A stretch of DNA of 64,000 bases from Pelecanus crispus (taxonomy: Eukaryota > Chordata > Aves > Pelecaniformes > Pelecanidae): positions 14,958,202 to 15,022,201 of the forward strand of contig NC_134654.1 of assembly GCF_030463565.1 (NCBI RefSeq), written 5' to 3'. The position numbers were made by a program, and so were the translations under genes. The notes under the pieces are model-generated. The model was not told the DNA's origin and ran no database searches. It saw nothing but the letters and a program-made list of their open reading frames with translations. Below, piece after piece: positions 54,501 to 61,846 of this stretch (its first letter is position 1; the number at the start of each line of letters is the position of its first letter).

Positions 54501-56325
54501 TTTCTCCACTTCTCTGTTCCTCTGTTCCAGTGCTTCAATGTACTCAGGAGAAAACATCTTCTCCATATATTCTATTAGAACTTCCCCTATTTATTTCAAT
54601 TTATGATCACTGTCTCTTGTGTCCCTACCAAACACCTCTGCAGAGTGCCTGGCTCCATCTCCTCCATGATCTCCTCATAGGAAGTATTTAGGCCTCCAAT
54701 GTGAACAAGCTCCATTCATTCAGCCTCTCCTCATAGGGCAAGTGCTCCAGCCCTTACCTCTGCTAAGTTCAAGCTTATCAATACAGTTCTTTTACTGGAG
54801 GCCCAAAATTAGATGCAGTGTTCAGAGGTAGTCTAACAGTTACTGAGTGAAGGAGAACAATCATGTCTCGATCTACCGGCTCTGCTCCTGCCCATACAAC
54901 CCAGTGCCTTCATCACTATCACAGCTGCATGCTGCCTTTACCTTATCACACTGACTTGCTTCAAGCTACCTCAGAAAATGATGCTATGTAGGCTGTGGAA
55001 TTTAATCTCACCTAATTTTAAATGTTTTCTAAGTTGAATCTCACTGTCTGTACTTCCCTTATATTTGGTCTGGGTGCAGAGCTCCACTACTTGCAATAAA
55101 CTAAAATGTGTCCAGCATCAGTATCACTGAAGAGCCTGGCACAGCCAGCTGGCATGGTACACACTACACTGACACAGGTACATAAATTTGGACACATTCT
55201 TAAAGGCACCAAAGAAACAAATGAGATGGGCTTTATACAAAAGGTAGGCCATATGTTTCTAATATTTAACAAAGAAACCTGGAGCAATTTTGGAACTACT
55301 TAAAAAAGAGCTGGCACTTGTCTGTAATACAGGAGTAGTTGTGTAACATTTTTGAAGGGCACAGAACTGCTTGCATCTCTCATTAGCAGTTAAAAGTTGC
55401 TCTTTTGGCCTTCTACCTCCTGGTCCAGTTGAGTTCCCAGGCCAAAGGGCCTGCTGGTTAAAGCAGGGTCGCACCCTGCTCCTCTGTGCAGGCCTGGAGC
55501 CTGCCCTCTGTCTGCAGCCCTGGCTTGGGTGATGCAAGCAGCAGGACACTCAGTGCAGAGGATTTAAGGCAGGCTGTCAGGCAAAAAGCTTTAACAAAAC
55601 AAACTAGATATCCAAGCACAACACTCCAGCAAAGCTGCATGGTCCTCATTTCCACAGCCCTTGGGCTTTCCTCCTCCTCACTTCATCAGGCTGTAAACAT
55701 GAAAGTCACTTGAGCTCACCCACACACATGCATTAGGATCACAGTGTATCAGAGATCCAGGGGCTAGGAAAAACTCCTAAGTTAGAGTGAAGAGGGTGGA
55801 CTCTTTAAGACTGACTTAGCAAACAAGTCTGTTTCTACCCTACAAGGATCTTGCCAGGTGCAAGGTGCACCCCAAAGGGGCAGGAAGCTCAGCACTTCCA
55901 CAGTCCCTCTCATTTTACAACTAGCATTTGGGTTAGTGGACTGCAGGGCGGTCACAAGACATCACTATATTTTCTTCTCCCCCCAGGTGAAAGCAGAGCT
56001 CCAGAAGCAGTGGTCCCGCTTCCTGCTGGCAGATCCCTTTGGCTATAAACTCTGCTTTCTTGGGGAAAACATAAAATACCTCAGGAAATGTTCACAGAAA
56101 CGAAAAAAACAGCACCTCAGCAGCAAACACCACTTGTGCCTGGAGGCAAGTGAGCCCAGGGGCATGCAGCTCCAGCAGGTGCTGGTGAAGCAGAAGACAG
56201 ATCTCAGCCCAGAGCTAGGCTGTGCTCTCCCATCTCATCCACGAGCAAGCATGTCAGACAGCAGTGAAGGAGAAGTCACCACTGGAGAGACAACTGAGGA
56301 AGTCTTCGAAGAAAGAGAGATTTAG
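9452..56325 (+). CDS. GLP2R: Glucagon-like peptide-2 receptor (class B GPCR), complete 13-exon gene
   Basis: Plasma-membrane receptor for GLP-2; the family couples mainly to Gs and cAMP. Coding exons: 9452-9556, 21289-21382, 26552-26656, 28783-28904, 31373-31479, 31714-31870, 32808-32967, 36993-37053, 38285-38354, 45593-45681, 47271-47409, 53771-53812, 55987-56325. All have AG/GT borders and compatible phases, totalling 1590 nt (529 residues plus stop) with no internal stop. Seen: signal segment (about 1-38); hormone-binding ectodomain with Cys55, 70, 79, 92, 111 and 133 and Asn-glycosylation sites NGT, NVS and NST; TM1 from about 152; Cys235 at TM3 to pair with Cys305 (CW) in loop 2; WLLVEG in TM3; LIPLLGIHE in TM6; [14 protein letters not shown] in TM7; a long tail ending FEEREI (human: LEESEI). 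The exon count matches human GLP2R. The start ATG at 9452 follows an in-frame TAG at 9422. GCGR, GLP1R and GIPR are less likely because of the ectodomain and tail matches. Confidence 0.95.
9557..14415 (+). other. GLP2R intron 1, first part
   Basis: AT-rich intron with T-runs (about 10304-10320) and no element I recognise. I checked for additional 5' exons of GLP2R and saw none. Confidence 0.5.
14416..14829 (+). promoter_or_regulatory. CpG-rich 5' region of the CR1 with a TATA-like box
   Basis: An island of GC- and CpG-rich sequence in otherwise AT-rich DNA, for example GGCGCGTCAGTTTGCGCAGC and TTCGCGCGAGCAGGGCGAGC at about 14702-14742. A TATAAAAG lies at 14616-14623. It is contiguous with CR1 ORF1, so it is probably the CR1 5' UTR and internal promoter. 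A host origin cannot be excluded by eye. Confidence 0.55.
14830..15922 (+). pseudogene. CR1 ORF1 remnant (coiled coil plus SGNH-esterase-type domain)
   Basis: Starts [13 protein letters not shown]; a CxxC-type cysteine pair (CIWCDQVDD) precedes a short leucine/glutamate coiled coil ([17 protein letters not shown]). A TAG at 15082-15084 interrupts the frame, which then continues to 15456 with [13 protein letters not shown], the SGNH nucleophile block, where CR1 normally has GDSLL. A frameshift moves the rest to another frame (15659-15922), which ends [20 protein letters not shown] and ERALN, the usual ORF1 C-terminus. Not expected to make a functional protein. Confidence 0.75.
15979..18476 (+). 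pseudogene. CR1 ORF2 remnant (APE endonuclease plus reverse transcriptase), dead
   Basis: The endonuclease part reads [20 protein letters not shown], then TAG (16078), then [10 protein letters not shown] and [18 protein letters not shown] follows at 16426, at a point where the GDFN catalytic block and its neighbours are deleted (SLALVICWK), and the later SDH motif is SNH. A frameshift near 17030 leads to the reverse transcriptase (17088-17804; [39 protein letters not shown]), a TGA at 17802, and then FADDTK at about 17949. Around 18075-18090 roughly 110 residues are missing between FNKAK and [10 protein letters not shown]. The C-terminal CR1 domain ends at 18476. Confidence 0.85.
18621..18724 (+). 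mobile_element. CR1 3'-end fragment
   Basis: About 100 bp of CR1 3' UTR (GTCAGGTTAATGGTTGGACT, then AAAGGTCTTTTCCAACC) ending in ATTCTATGATTCTA repeats. It lies about 75 bp after the long CR1 in the same orientation, as a separate insertion. Confidence 0.85.
18725..20717 (+). other. GLP2R intron 1, last unique part
   Basis: AT-rich intron sequence with no recognised gene or element. Confidence 0.45.
20718..21202. repeat. Composite pentanucleotide microsatellite, (TTCTC)41 then (TTCCC)56
   Basis: A pure 485-bp tract: 205 bp of TTCTC units (20718-20922) switching once to 280 bp of TTCCC units (20923-21202), with no interruption visible. On the minus strand it is (AAGGG)56 followed by (AAGAG)41. 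It is an all-pyrimidine/all-purine tract with mirror symmetry, a type known to form triplex DNA. It ends 86 bp before GLP2R exon 2. The two long minus-strand open frames through it are artefacts of the repeat. Confidence 0.97.
21289..21382 (+). CDS. GLP2R: GLP2R exon 2 (ectodomain start)
   Basis: Reads [20 protein letters not shown] onward and carries Cys55. The acceptor is ACTCACAG, with little polypyrimidine directly before it; the large C/T-rich microsatellite ends 86 bp upstream. The donor GTAAAG gives phase 1. Confidence 0.92.
21383..22134 (+). other. GLP2R intron 2, first part
   Basis: Unique intron sequence without a recognised element. Confidence 0.45.
22135..23433 (+). mobile_element. 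CR1 LINE fragment, 5'-truncated
   Basis: Begins within the reverse transcriptase (GGAAACTACAGGCCCATTAG), passes [12 protein letters not shown] and [19 protein letters not shown] segments in broken frames, and ends CCTTCCAACCTGGGCTGTTC plus TATGATTCTATGG. It has many indels and is older than the long CR1. Confidence 0.88.
23510..25077 (+). mobile_element. CR1 LINE fragment, 5'-truncated
   Basis: Begins near the [20 protein letters not shown] segment and runs through [24 protein letters not shown], a degraded FADDTK (FAGNTK) and the C-terminal domain ([11 protein letters not shown]), ending in TTCTATGATTCTATGATA. Long frames remain (24135-24767, 24688-24987), but it is broken by stops and frameshifts. 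Inserted directly after the previous CR1 in the same orientation. Confidence 0.88.
25078..26551 (+). other. GLP2R intron 2, last part
   Basis: Unique intron sequence without a recognised element. Confidence 0.45.
26552..26656 (+). CDS. GLP2R: GLP2R exon 3 (ectodomain)
   Basis: Reads [20 protein letters not shown], then [15 protein letters not shown]. Carries Cys70, 79 and 92, the conserved Asp75 and Trp80, and two Asn-glycosylation sites. Acceptor CTCCCCAG, donor GTAATG, phase 1 on both sides. Confidence 0.95.
26657..28782 (+). other. GLP2R intron 3
   Basis: Contains a possible antisense LTR at about 26857-27350 (listed separately). The remainder is AT-rich with nothing recognised. Confidence 0.45.
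26857..27350 (-). mobile_element. Possible LTR fragment
   Basis: On the minus strand there is an AATAAA (26929-26924) followed by a short U5-like stretch ending GGAGCTGTAACA, which suits the 3' end of an LTR read on the minus strand. Composition is more GC-rich than the flanks. I could not find the opposite terminus or a target-site duplication, so the far boundary is a guess. Confidence 0.3.
28783..28904 (+). CDS. GLP2R: GLP2R exon 4 (ectodomain end)
   Basis: Carries Cys111 and Cys133 and the family motif [13 protein letters not shown]. It ends in a short lysine-rich stretch before donor GTAAGT, phase 0. Confidence 0.95.
28905..31372 (+). other. GLP2R intron 4
   Basis: Ordinary intron; nothing recognised. 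Confidence 0.45.
31373..31479 (+). CDS. GLP2R: GLP2R exon 5 (TM1)
   Basis: Reads [20 protein letters not shown] followed by [15 protein letters not shown], which is membrane segment 1. Acceptor TTCCTAG, donor GTTAGT (less common than GTAAGT), phase 2. Confidence 0.95.
31714..31870 (+). CDS. GLP2R: GLP2R exon 6 (TM2 and first extracellular loop)
   Basis: Reads [20 protein letters not shown] and continues through [11 protein letters not shown], nearly the human segment. The donor GTAACT is non-consensus at +5/+6, but the reading frame and protein match are clear. Phase 0 at the end. Confidence 0.95.
31871..32807 (+). other. GLP2R intron 6
   Basis: Ordinary AT-rich intron; nothing recognised. 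Confidence 0.45.
32808..32967 (+). CDS. GLP2R: GLP2R exon 7 (TM3, start of TM4)
   Basis: Contains Cys235 and [20 protein letters not shown], the class B TM3 signature with its conserved Glu, then [14 protein letters not shown]. Acceptor TTCTACAG, donor GTAAGT, phase 1. Confidence 0.95.
32968..36992 (+). other. GLP2R intron 7
   Basis: A 4-kb AT-rich intron without a recognised transposable element; a short TATA/TGTA-rich run lies at about 36757-36778. Confidence 0.45.
36993..37053 (+). CDS. GLP2R: GLP2R exon 8 (TM4)
   Basis: Reads [20 protein letters not shown], with the class B GPWG-type motif. Acceptor TTTTCAG, donor GTAGGT, phase 2. Confidence 0.92.
37054..38284 (+). other. GLP2R intron 8
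   Basis: Ordinary intron; nothing recognised. Confidence 0.45.
38285..38354 (+). CDS. GLP2R: GLP2R exon 9 (second extracellular loop, TM5 start)
   Basis: Reads [20 protein letters not shown] then SIA. The CW pair (Cys305) is the loop-2 partner of Cys235. Donor GTAAGA, phase 0. Confidence 0.95.
40065..40400 (+). mobile_element. Old CR1 fragment
   Basis: A strongly diverged stretch with recognisable CR1 C-terminal landmarks: GAAGTGATTATTCCTCTCTG, then GAGAGAACTGGGTTTGTTCA and AAGAGAAAGCTAAGAGGGGA. The CR1 3' tail is lost, so the ends are approximate. Confidence 0.65.
40918..41333 (+). mobile_element. CR1 3'-end fragment
   Basis: Begins GAAGCTGGTGAAGGGTCTAG, contains the GGAGACCTTATCACTT and AAGTAACAAGTGAAAAGACA landmarks of the ORF2 C-terminus, and ends AAAGGTCTTTTCCAACCTAA plus TGATTCTATGA. 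Confidence 0.88.
42895..43923 (+). mobile_element. CR1 LINE fragment
   Basis: Runs from the late reverse transcriptase ([17 protein letters not shown]) to the CR1 3' end (CCTTGCCAACCTTAACCATT, then CTGTGATTTTGTGATTTT). A 96-codon open stretch (43325-43615) preserves [20 protein letters not shown]. Interrupted by frameshifts. Confidence 0.87.
45593..45681 (+). CDS. GLP2R: GLP2R exon 10 (TM5, third intracellular loop)
   Basis: Reads [20 protein letters not shown] then QMSFHDYKY, the conserved ISKLKA loop-3 region. Acceptor TTCAAG, donor GTATGT, phase 2. The frame happens to stay open into the flanking introns. Confidence 0.95.
45682..47270 (+). other. GLP2R intron 10
   Basis: Ordinary intron; nothing recognised. 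Confidence 0.45.
47271..47409 (+). CDS. GLP2R: GLP2R exon 11 (TM6, third extracellular loop, TM7 start)
   Basis: Reads [19 protein letters not shown], then [20 protein letters not shown]. The PLLG motif of class B TM6 is intact. Acceptor TTTTTAAG, donor GTAAGT, phase 0. Confidence 0.95.
48750..49060 (+). mobile_element. tRNA-derived SINE with a CR1-type tail
   Basis: The 5' part resembles a tRNA: an A box TGGCTTACTGG at 48759-48769 (one mismatch to TRGYNNARNNG) and a B box GCTTTGAGACC at 48796-48806 (9 of 11 to GGTTCGANNCC), 26 bases apart. About 190 bp later comes a CR1 3' end (GGTTGGACTGGATGATCTTA, then CCAACCTAAACG) finishing with TTCTATGATTCTGTGATTCT at 49060. A tRNA head on a CR1 tail is the organisation reported for the zebra finch TguSINE1 family; I assign it to that type by layout, not by alignment. 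Confidence 0.6.
50262..50782 (-). mobile_element. Solo LTR of an avian endogenous retrovirus
   Basis: A 521-bp LTR, TG...CA, sense on the minus strand, starting TGTCCTGGTTTTGGCTGGGA and ending CTGGGGTTAAACCACAACA. Flanking 5-bp sequences accac (50257-50261) and acgac (50783-50787) match at 4 of 5 positions. On the minus strand a TATATAAG box lies at 50526-50519 and an ATTAAA poly(A) signal at 50395-50390. I recognise it as a very common neoavian LTR family. There is no internal region. Confidence 0.9.
53771..53812 (+). CDS. GLP2R: GLP2R exon 12 (TM7 end, 42 nt)
   Basis: Reads [14 protein letters not shown], the conserved TM7 end of class B receptors. Acceptor TCTTACAG, donor GTAAGA, phase 0 on both sides, so skipping it would keep the frame but cut TM7. 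Confidence 0.93.
53813..55986 (+). other. GLP2R intron 12
   Basis: Contains one antisense CR1 (54430-54990). The rest is unassigned, including a slightly more GC-rich stretch at about 55420-55560. Confidence 0.5.
54430..54990 (-). mobile_element. CR1 LINE fragment, antisense
   Basis: On the plus strand it reads AGACCAGGTTGCTCAGGGTT, CTCTGTTCCAGTGCTTCAAT, CAGCCTCTCCTCATAGGGCA and GAGGCCCAAAATTAGATGCA, which are the reverse complement of the CR1 ORF2 C-terminus and 3' UTR. Diverged. It is the only CR1 in the window on this strand. Confidence 0.8.
55987..56325 (+). CDS. GLP2R: GLP2R exon 13 (cytoplasmic tail and stop)
   Basis: 112 codons plus TAG. It starts [20 protein letters not shown] and ends with an acidic, serine-rich segment ([10 protein letters not shown], then EEVFEEREI) that corresponds to the human C-terminus. 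A basic stretch KCSQKRKKQ lies in the middle of the proximal tail. The acceptor follows a C-rich tract. Confidence 0.93.
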   Translation: MKAELQKQWSRFLLADPFGYKLCFLGENIKYLRKCSQKRKKQHLSSKHHLCLEASEPRGMQLQQVLVKQKTDLSPELGCALPSHPRASMSDSSEGEVTTGETTEEVFEEREI

Positions 56326-57534
56326 ACAGCTGTCCACTAGGACAGCACCTTCCAACAGCCACAGTATTTTGAAAGATCTTCTCTCACCTCCTGACTGTAC
56401 AGATCTCTGGGATGTGCAATGCAAGGAGGAAGCAGTTAATATCCCAATTGTCCCAGTTTTCTTAATCTGAGAGAAATGTTGATCTGGATGTTGCTAACCT
56501 GTGTGGCTGGGGTAGAGGAGGTTTGCTGGATCAAAACATGCTTTGAGTTGCCCAGTCTTAAAGATAACTGATGCTGAAAGAGATGTACACAGGGGAGCAG
56601 GATGTACTCTGGAAATTAGTAGACTCTGGACACACACATTGTGTCCCAGCAGCTTCATCCAGGCTTGACTACCATTCTACTCACATAATAGAGAAGTTGT
56701 TTGTTTTTCTCTTTCATAAGCGTGTTTCATAAATAGAGATATGTGTGTAGAAGATTATTCTCTCTGCAGAGTGAAATCATCCCCCATCTCAAAAAAGCAG
56801 TTTCAGGCCAAACCAGACACATTTTGTTTAAGCAAAATTAAAAGATTTCTATATATTTTAAAAAGAAAAAAAAAGCTTGGGAAGAAACAAACTTTTGCTT
56901 GCATTTCTGAGCATCTTCACTTAAAGTTTAATGCTGGAAATGTCATTATGAAATGAAAGACCAAAATGTTTTCTTTCGAAAGTGCCCAAATGAAATGTTT
57001 TGATATAATTTTTCTTTGCTCATTTTTGTTTTCACTATTTTTTTGACACAAGCCACATATTTTGATGCATCTGCAGGTTTGCCCTACCTGTGGCCCAAAT
57101 GTCAAAATAGATCAGTGGTAAGTGCTTCCACCTTCCTCCCAGAGGACCCGAAATGGATAATGACATAGGATTGTGACAGCACCAGAAGAATATTGTGAAA
57201 CCCTTCTCCCAGCATTTAAGAACCATGATGAAATTTTAATTGTTACATACAGCTCACCCACAGACCTATGAAGCTCAGTTTAGTTTGTTAATAATCTATT
57301 AGCCAGTTTCTGAACTTGTGAACATGAACATGGCATACTGAAAGGAAAAAGGCAACAGAAAGATTAATGGGCAATACTTACCTACAATACAAATGTATAC
57401 CCCAGACACACACATGTGTAACTATCTAGCCTGCAGGTAGTTACATAGCATTTGTTATGAATTTTTCCTGTAGTTTACTGGCAAGCACTCTATTTTAACC
57501 TAAATGCCTGCAAATGTAATAAAACATATCCTGG
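56326..57534 (+). other. GLP2R: GLP2R 3' UTR and downstream flank
   Basis: Non-coding sequence after the GLP2R stop. The first well-placed AATAAA on the plus strand is at 57518-57523. Nothing else recognised. Confidence 0.55.
57518..57523 (+). terminator. Candidate GLP2R poly(A) signal
   Basis: AATAAA on the plus strand about 1.2 kb after the stop. A second AATAAA lies at 58299-58304, so a longer 3' UTR running through the CR1 tail and tandem duplication is possible. Which is used cannot be decided from sequence. Confidence 0.4.
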
Positions 57535-57628
57535 GCAACTGGCTCTAGGTGGTCCCGCTTGAGCAGGGAGGTTGGACCGGGTGACCTCCAGAGGTCTCTT
57601 CCAACCTCAACCAGTCTGTGATTCTGTG
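57535..57628 (+). mobile_element. CR1 3'-end fragment
   Basis: About 94 bp: GGCAACTGGCTCTAGGTGGT, GGTTGGACCGGGTGACCTCC, TTCCAACCTCAACCAGTCTG and GTGATTCTGTGA. It is the 3' terminus of a CR1 of a different subfamily from the long intron 1 copy. Confidence 0.88.
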
Positions 57629-57799
57629 AAAACACTGTATGTCAAACAAACAATTTTCAGGGCTGCTCATGGGCTCTATTCACACATCTTCTCTCCACCA
57701 GGTGTCAACACTGTGGCTGCCCTTCTGGCTTTCCCTGCTTCTACATCTCCCCATGGGGTGGCTTTGTTCTTAGACCCCTGCTGTCAGCTTTACAACTGC

Positions 57800-58151
57800 A
57801 AATGGCACTTTTTTGAGATAGGTTGCCTATATCTTCAATATGTTGTTTGAGCAGACTAGGTTTATGCAGCTTATATAACTTACCAATGCATTTAAAAATT
57901 ATTTATCAGTCTGCAAATGTTTAGACATGTAAACTTTACCGGTTATGACATACTGTTTTCTTGCAAAGAACAGATAAATGGCACTTTTTTGAGATAGGTT
58001 GCCTATATCTTCAATATGTTGTTTGAGCAGACTAGGTTTATGCAGCTTATATAACTTACCAATGCATTTAAAAATTATTTATCAGTCTGCAAATGTTTAG
58101 ACATGTAAACTTTACCGGTTATGACATACTGTTTTCTTGCAAAGAACAGAT
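57800..58151. repeat. Perfect tandem duplication, 2 x 176 bp
   Basis: 57800-57975 and 57976-58151 read the same with no difference that I can find, starting AAATGGCACTTTTTTGAGAT and ending GCAAAGAACAGAT. The 4-base AAAT that begins each copy is also found right after copy 2 (58152-58155). The sequence is single-copy in character, not a known transposon. Confidence 0.93.
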
Positions 58152-58155
58152 AAAT

Positions 58156-61100
58156 TCATTGACTAGCACTAGGTCAAGAACACATTTGAGCTATCACAGT
58201 TCTGGTACTTTTCAAAAAGTATTTCTTTTACAGTTCTGTCAGTGTTAAGAACTTAACCTATTTAATCAATACAAGGTTGTATATTTCAGTAAAATATTAA
58301 TAAAATGTAAATATTTGATCCATTTTAAAATATATCTGCAGTTTTAAAAGGCCTTTACCAGAATGTGCACTTTGCTTATATGGCATTTTACTGTAGTGGA
58401 TTTCTCTACCACGCATTATAAGCACCACACACTACATATATGTTGACTGTGTCTTCTCCAATTCAAAAAAGACTGATTTCTTTTAGAGCTCTTGTTTTAA
58501 ATATTAAAAAGCTTGAAGTGGTTTAGAATGTGTTTTACTTGGGTGCTAAAAATGTGAAAATTGTAAGATTTTACTGTATCTCAGTAAAATACTTTACTTT
58601 TTAATTGCATTTTAAAGTATTTCAAATGGTCAAGAAACCAGTTTTCTGTGCTCTCAACAGCAGTCCCTGCTAAGTGCATTTTCCCCACTCTATTATGTGT
58701 ATGGTCTTTTTGCTTCTTTCAGTTTATAAAAATCAACTTTTTTTATATAAGCTGACCCTGGAAGCCTGATGAAAACAATCATCACATGGATTCCTTCAGA
58801 AAGCATGCTTGTAAGTAGATAAAACAGCAAGTTTCATCATAAAAATATAGCATTATTTATTATATCACTGAAGTACAGAAGTTGTTAAATCTGGCTGGCC
58901 ACACACATGATATATCTTTACAGAAATATTACAAGCTCCTAATTTCTAAATAAAATATTAAGCAGTCTAGAAGATAGCAGCAGACTCAACAATTCAAACA
59001 TGTTAGTAGAGTCAGCGAAAATAGCTGACTCTCCTCCTAAGAAGGTGAAGGTCTGCAGCTAGGTGTCCTCCTGAGATTTTCCTTCCACCAGTTGTGGAGC
59101 TCTGGGGCTGCAGAAAGGACACTGCAGCCAAAGGAGCTGATAAGAAAAGCTGCAGCAGGTCCCTGGGTTGTGAGATAGAAGCTAGATGACTTGCCAGGGT
59201 TCCTACAAGTGCACAGACTGGAGAGACAGAAACAGTTGGGAGAAAGGACAAGAAATATGATCTTGCTCTGAAGAAACAGGAGGCGGAGGACACAGATCGA
59301 CCCAAATTGGTGTTTGTTTGCAAGTGATATGTTGCGTAAATTACTTCATCCAATTTACATAGATTAATTATCAGACAACAAAAACTTCATGGTTATCCCA
59401 GGGTTTTATGCTTGTGTAGAACTAGTAACAAGATTTTTTTCTTTATCAATCAATTGCTCACCTTTACTCCCCAGATTTCCACTGCCTTCACTTTATGAGA
59501 AAGACTGGCGTGAGTTAAAGGCTTCTTCCCTCTTGACAAGAGAGCCCACCCTCCCATGGTCCTAGTGAGTTTGGTCTCTGCTGAGTCAGTCCATTAAGTA
59601 AGACAAAGTGGGATATTCATGGTCAGGACATCAGAGACAACCCATGCTAAAACCTGACTCCCTCAGCTTTAAAGTTATCTTTGGAAGGATTTTGCTTTAC
59701 ATCAAAACTTGTATGACAAAAAATTGAATTTCAAGCCAAAAATAGCTTGTGGGGTTCAACGGAGCTCTCCCATTAGATGTAGCATGATAACTGACCTGAT
59801 CTGTACAAATAAGGTTTATGGAATCTTAATAATCTGCTGTGAGACATGCTATAAATTTTTGTTTTAATGCATATAAAGCACAACCTCCCCAACACAATGT
59901 CTCCTTCTATGAACAGGGTTGTCAACTATATGCTAATTATAAAGGTGTACTTACATTCTTTGTTTAAATATATTGCTTCTACATACCAGGGTCTGTGCCT
60001 CAAAGGATCAACTAGTAAAGCACAAACACTCCAGTCTGGAGAGCTCTCTGTCAGTTATGCTTTGGAATCAATAATACTGGTTTGTATTTTTTAAAATATG
60101 GAATAAACCCAGTAGATTAAGAGAGATGTGTCAGTTCTGTCCTGTTTGATGTGCTCACTTCCCAAGGCACCAAATAGAAGTGAAGTAAGGCAGAGAGTCA
60201 CACATGTGCCACCTCATTGAATCCTATGAAAAAGACAAGTTTGGGAAGGTTGGATGTCTGGGAGACACTCCAGTGCCCATGTTCTGGTTTGTTCCAGTGC
60301 AAACGAATTAATATAACAATCATTTTTTTTTTAAAGAGTGAAAAGACAACTTTATTAAAATAGATAAATGAAGTATCCTATTAACAACTTGTTCTTAAAC
60401 TACAGTCATCTTTTTTCTAGGATGTTGAGGTTTGGATGGGAGGACATCTATCTTACAAAATTATGGCATAGTAATGGTATCCCTACACCTCCAGCCTCAA
60501 GTACAGGAGATGAAAAAGGTGATGCTGCACCTCTGGGTCTATTTGGACATCCCATACACCTGTGCCTACTACCAGAACTGGAGGAAGGGAAGTCATACCA
60601 GCAGGCATGTACCTTCTTCAGCACTCTTGATCTTTGTGATGCTCATTTTTCAGTGGAAATTTAAGACAACCTCAAGTCTGTGGGACAGCAGCAGGGTGAG
60701 AAATGCCAAATCATGACATACCTTCTGAGGAGGCGGTAGGCCACAACTTCTTGGACATAATCCCCTCACTCCAGGCTGATGTCAACTTCTTCACCTACAT
60801 GGTAGAGCAAACCACTTCCACTTGACTACATCTGTGTTTGGCAACCTGTTGTCTTTTGGTCCACTCCTCTGGAATCCCTCTAGCACCAGCATCTGATGTT
60901 GCTGGCAGTCCCCATCGCAACGGTCAAAGCTTCTCTACTGGCACTTCCACAATAGCCTGAAGGCAGAAGCTGCATTTAGGGACTTGTGGTGTTCTCAGTT
61001 CACTAGCTGTCACCACCTTTGGGTCACCCATAGCACTTCTCACTTCTCACTACCCCAGCATTCCCACCTGCCATTGCTATATGGGCTTATTATTGGGCTG

Positions 61101-61846
61101 GGGTACCAGGTTGTTAGGCAGGCTGCATACATGCCTCAACTTTGTAGGAGCTGTCCTTCCTTTCATGATACAGCTTCTTCCTTTCATTTGCTTCAGGAAT
61201 TTTCTCACTTGTTCCCATCAGTCTCAGTTGCCAGTAAGAGGAACTCTGTGATCTGTAAAATTCTTCCTGACATTAGTACCTTTTTTTAAAAAAAAAATCA
61301 AGAATATTTTACTGACATCATCTTTTTCAGCTTTCATAGCAACCACAATTCTGGATTTTTAATTATTTGCCGTTCCAAATCTCACAAACCATCTGCTGTG
61401 GTAAATGTCATGTTGTGTTTAGGTATCTTAACCATCATTCCTGGAGCCACACAGAACTACAGTGAGAAGCAGCTGCTTGTAAACAGAATCATTGCAATTA
61501 GCTCCAGGAAATGAAATCTGAGCCACTGCATAACCAGGCCTCAAAGGCTTGAAGGCTCAGTTTCCTTGTGTATCATGTGAACATTGTAATGATTATTTTC
61601 TCCCATCACAGCCAAATTCTCACCGCTCTCCCTGTTTGCTGTTCAGCTTGTGTCTTTCCCTTCTCTGGAGTCAGCTCTGATTTTAAGCCCAGCAGCACCT
61701 CTGCAGACACAGATGAGCAGCCATCCTGGGCTGTTCACCCTCTCCCAGAGGCTGCCCTCTTCCACCTGTGTATCCGAGTCCCTCTGGGGCTAACTGAGAA
61801 TCCCATCTACCCAGCATGCCATGTCTGTCCACCCACATGCCCTGGA
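58156..61846. other. Intergenic region downstream of GLP2R
   Basis: AT-rich sequence with AATAAA motifs near 58299. From about 60337 to 61280 the composition changes to a more cDNA-like one, with short plus-strand open stretches I could not identify (see the retrocopy entry). I looked for recoverin (RCVRN), the next gene in human, and did not see it. Confidence 0.45.
60323..61280 (-). pseudogene. Possible retrocopy 3' end, origin unknown
   Basis: On the minus strand an AATAAA (60356-60351) is followed 18 bases later by an A-run of ten (60332-60323), the arrangement left by a reverse-transcribed mRNA. The sequence upstream on that strand has a cDNA-like base composition but no long open frame, so if it is a retrocopy it is mostly 3' UTR or decayed. 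No parent gene recognised. Confidence 0.25.

Noticed and set aside
60368-60716. Overlapping 94- and 98-codon plus-strand open frames
   Set aside because: Neither has a recognisable domain nor splice/start context. They are kept only as part of the unexplained retrocopy candidate on the other strand.
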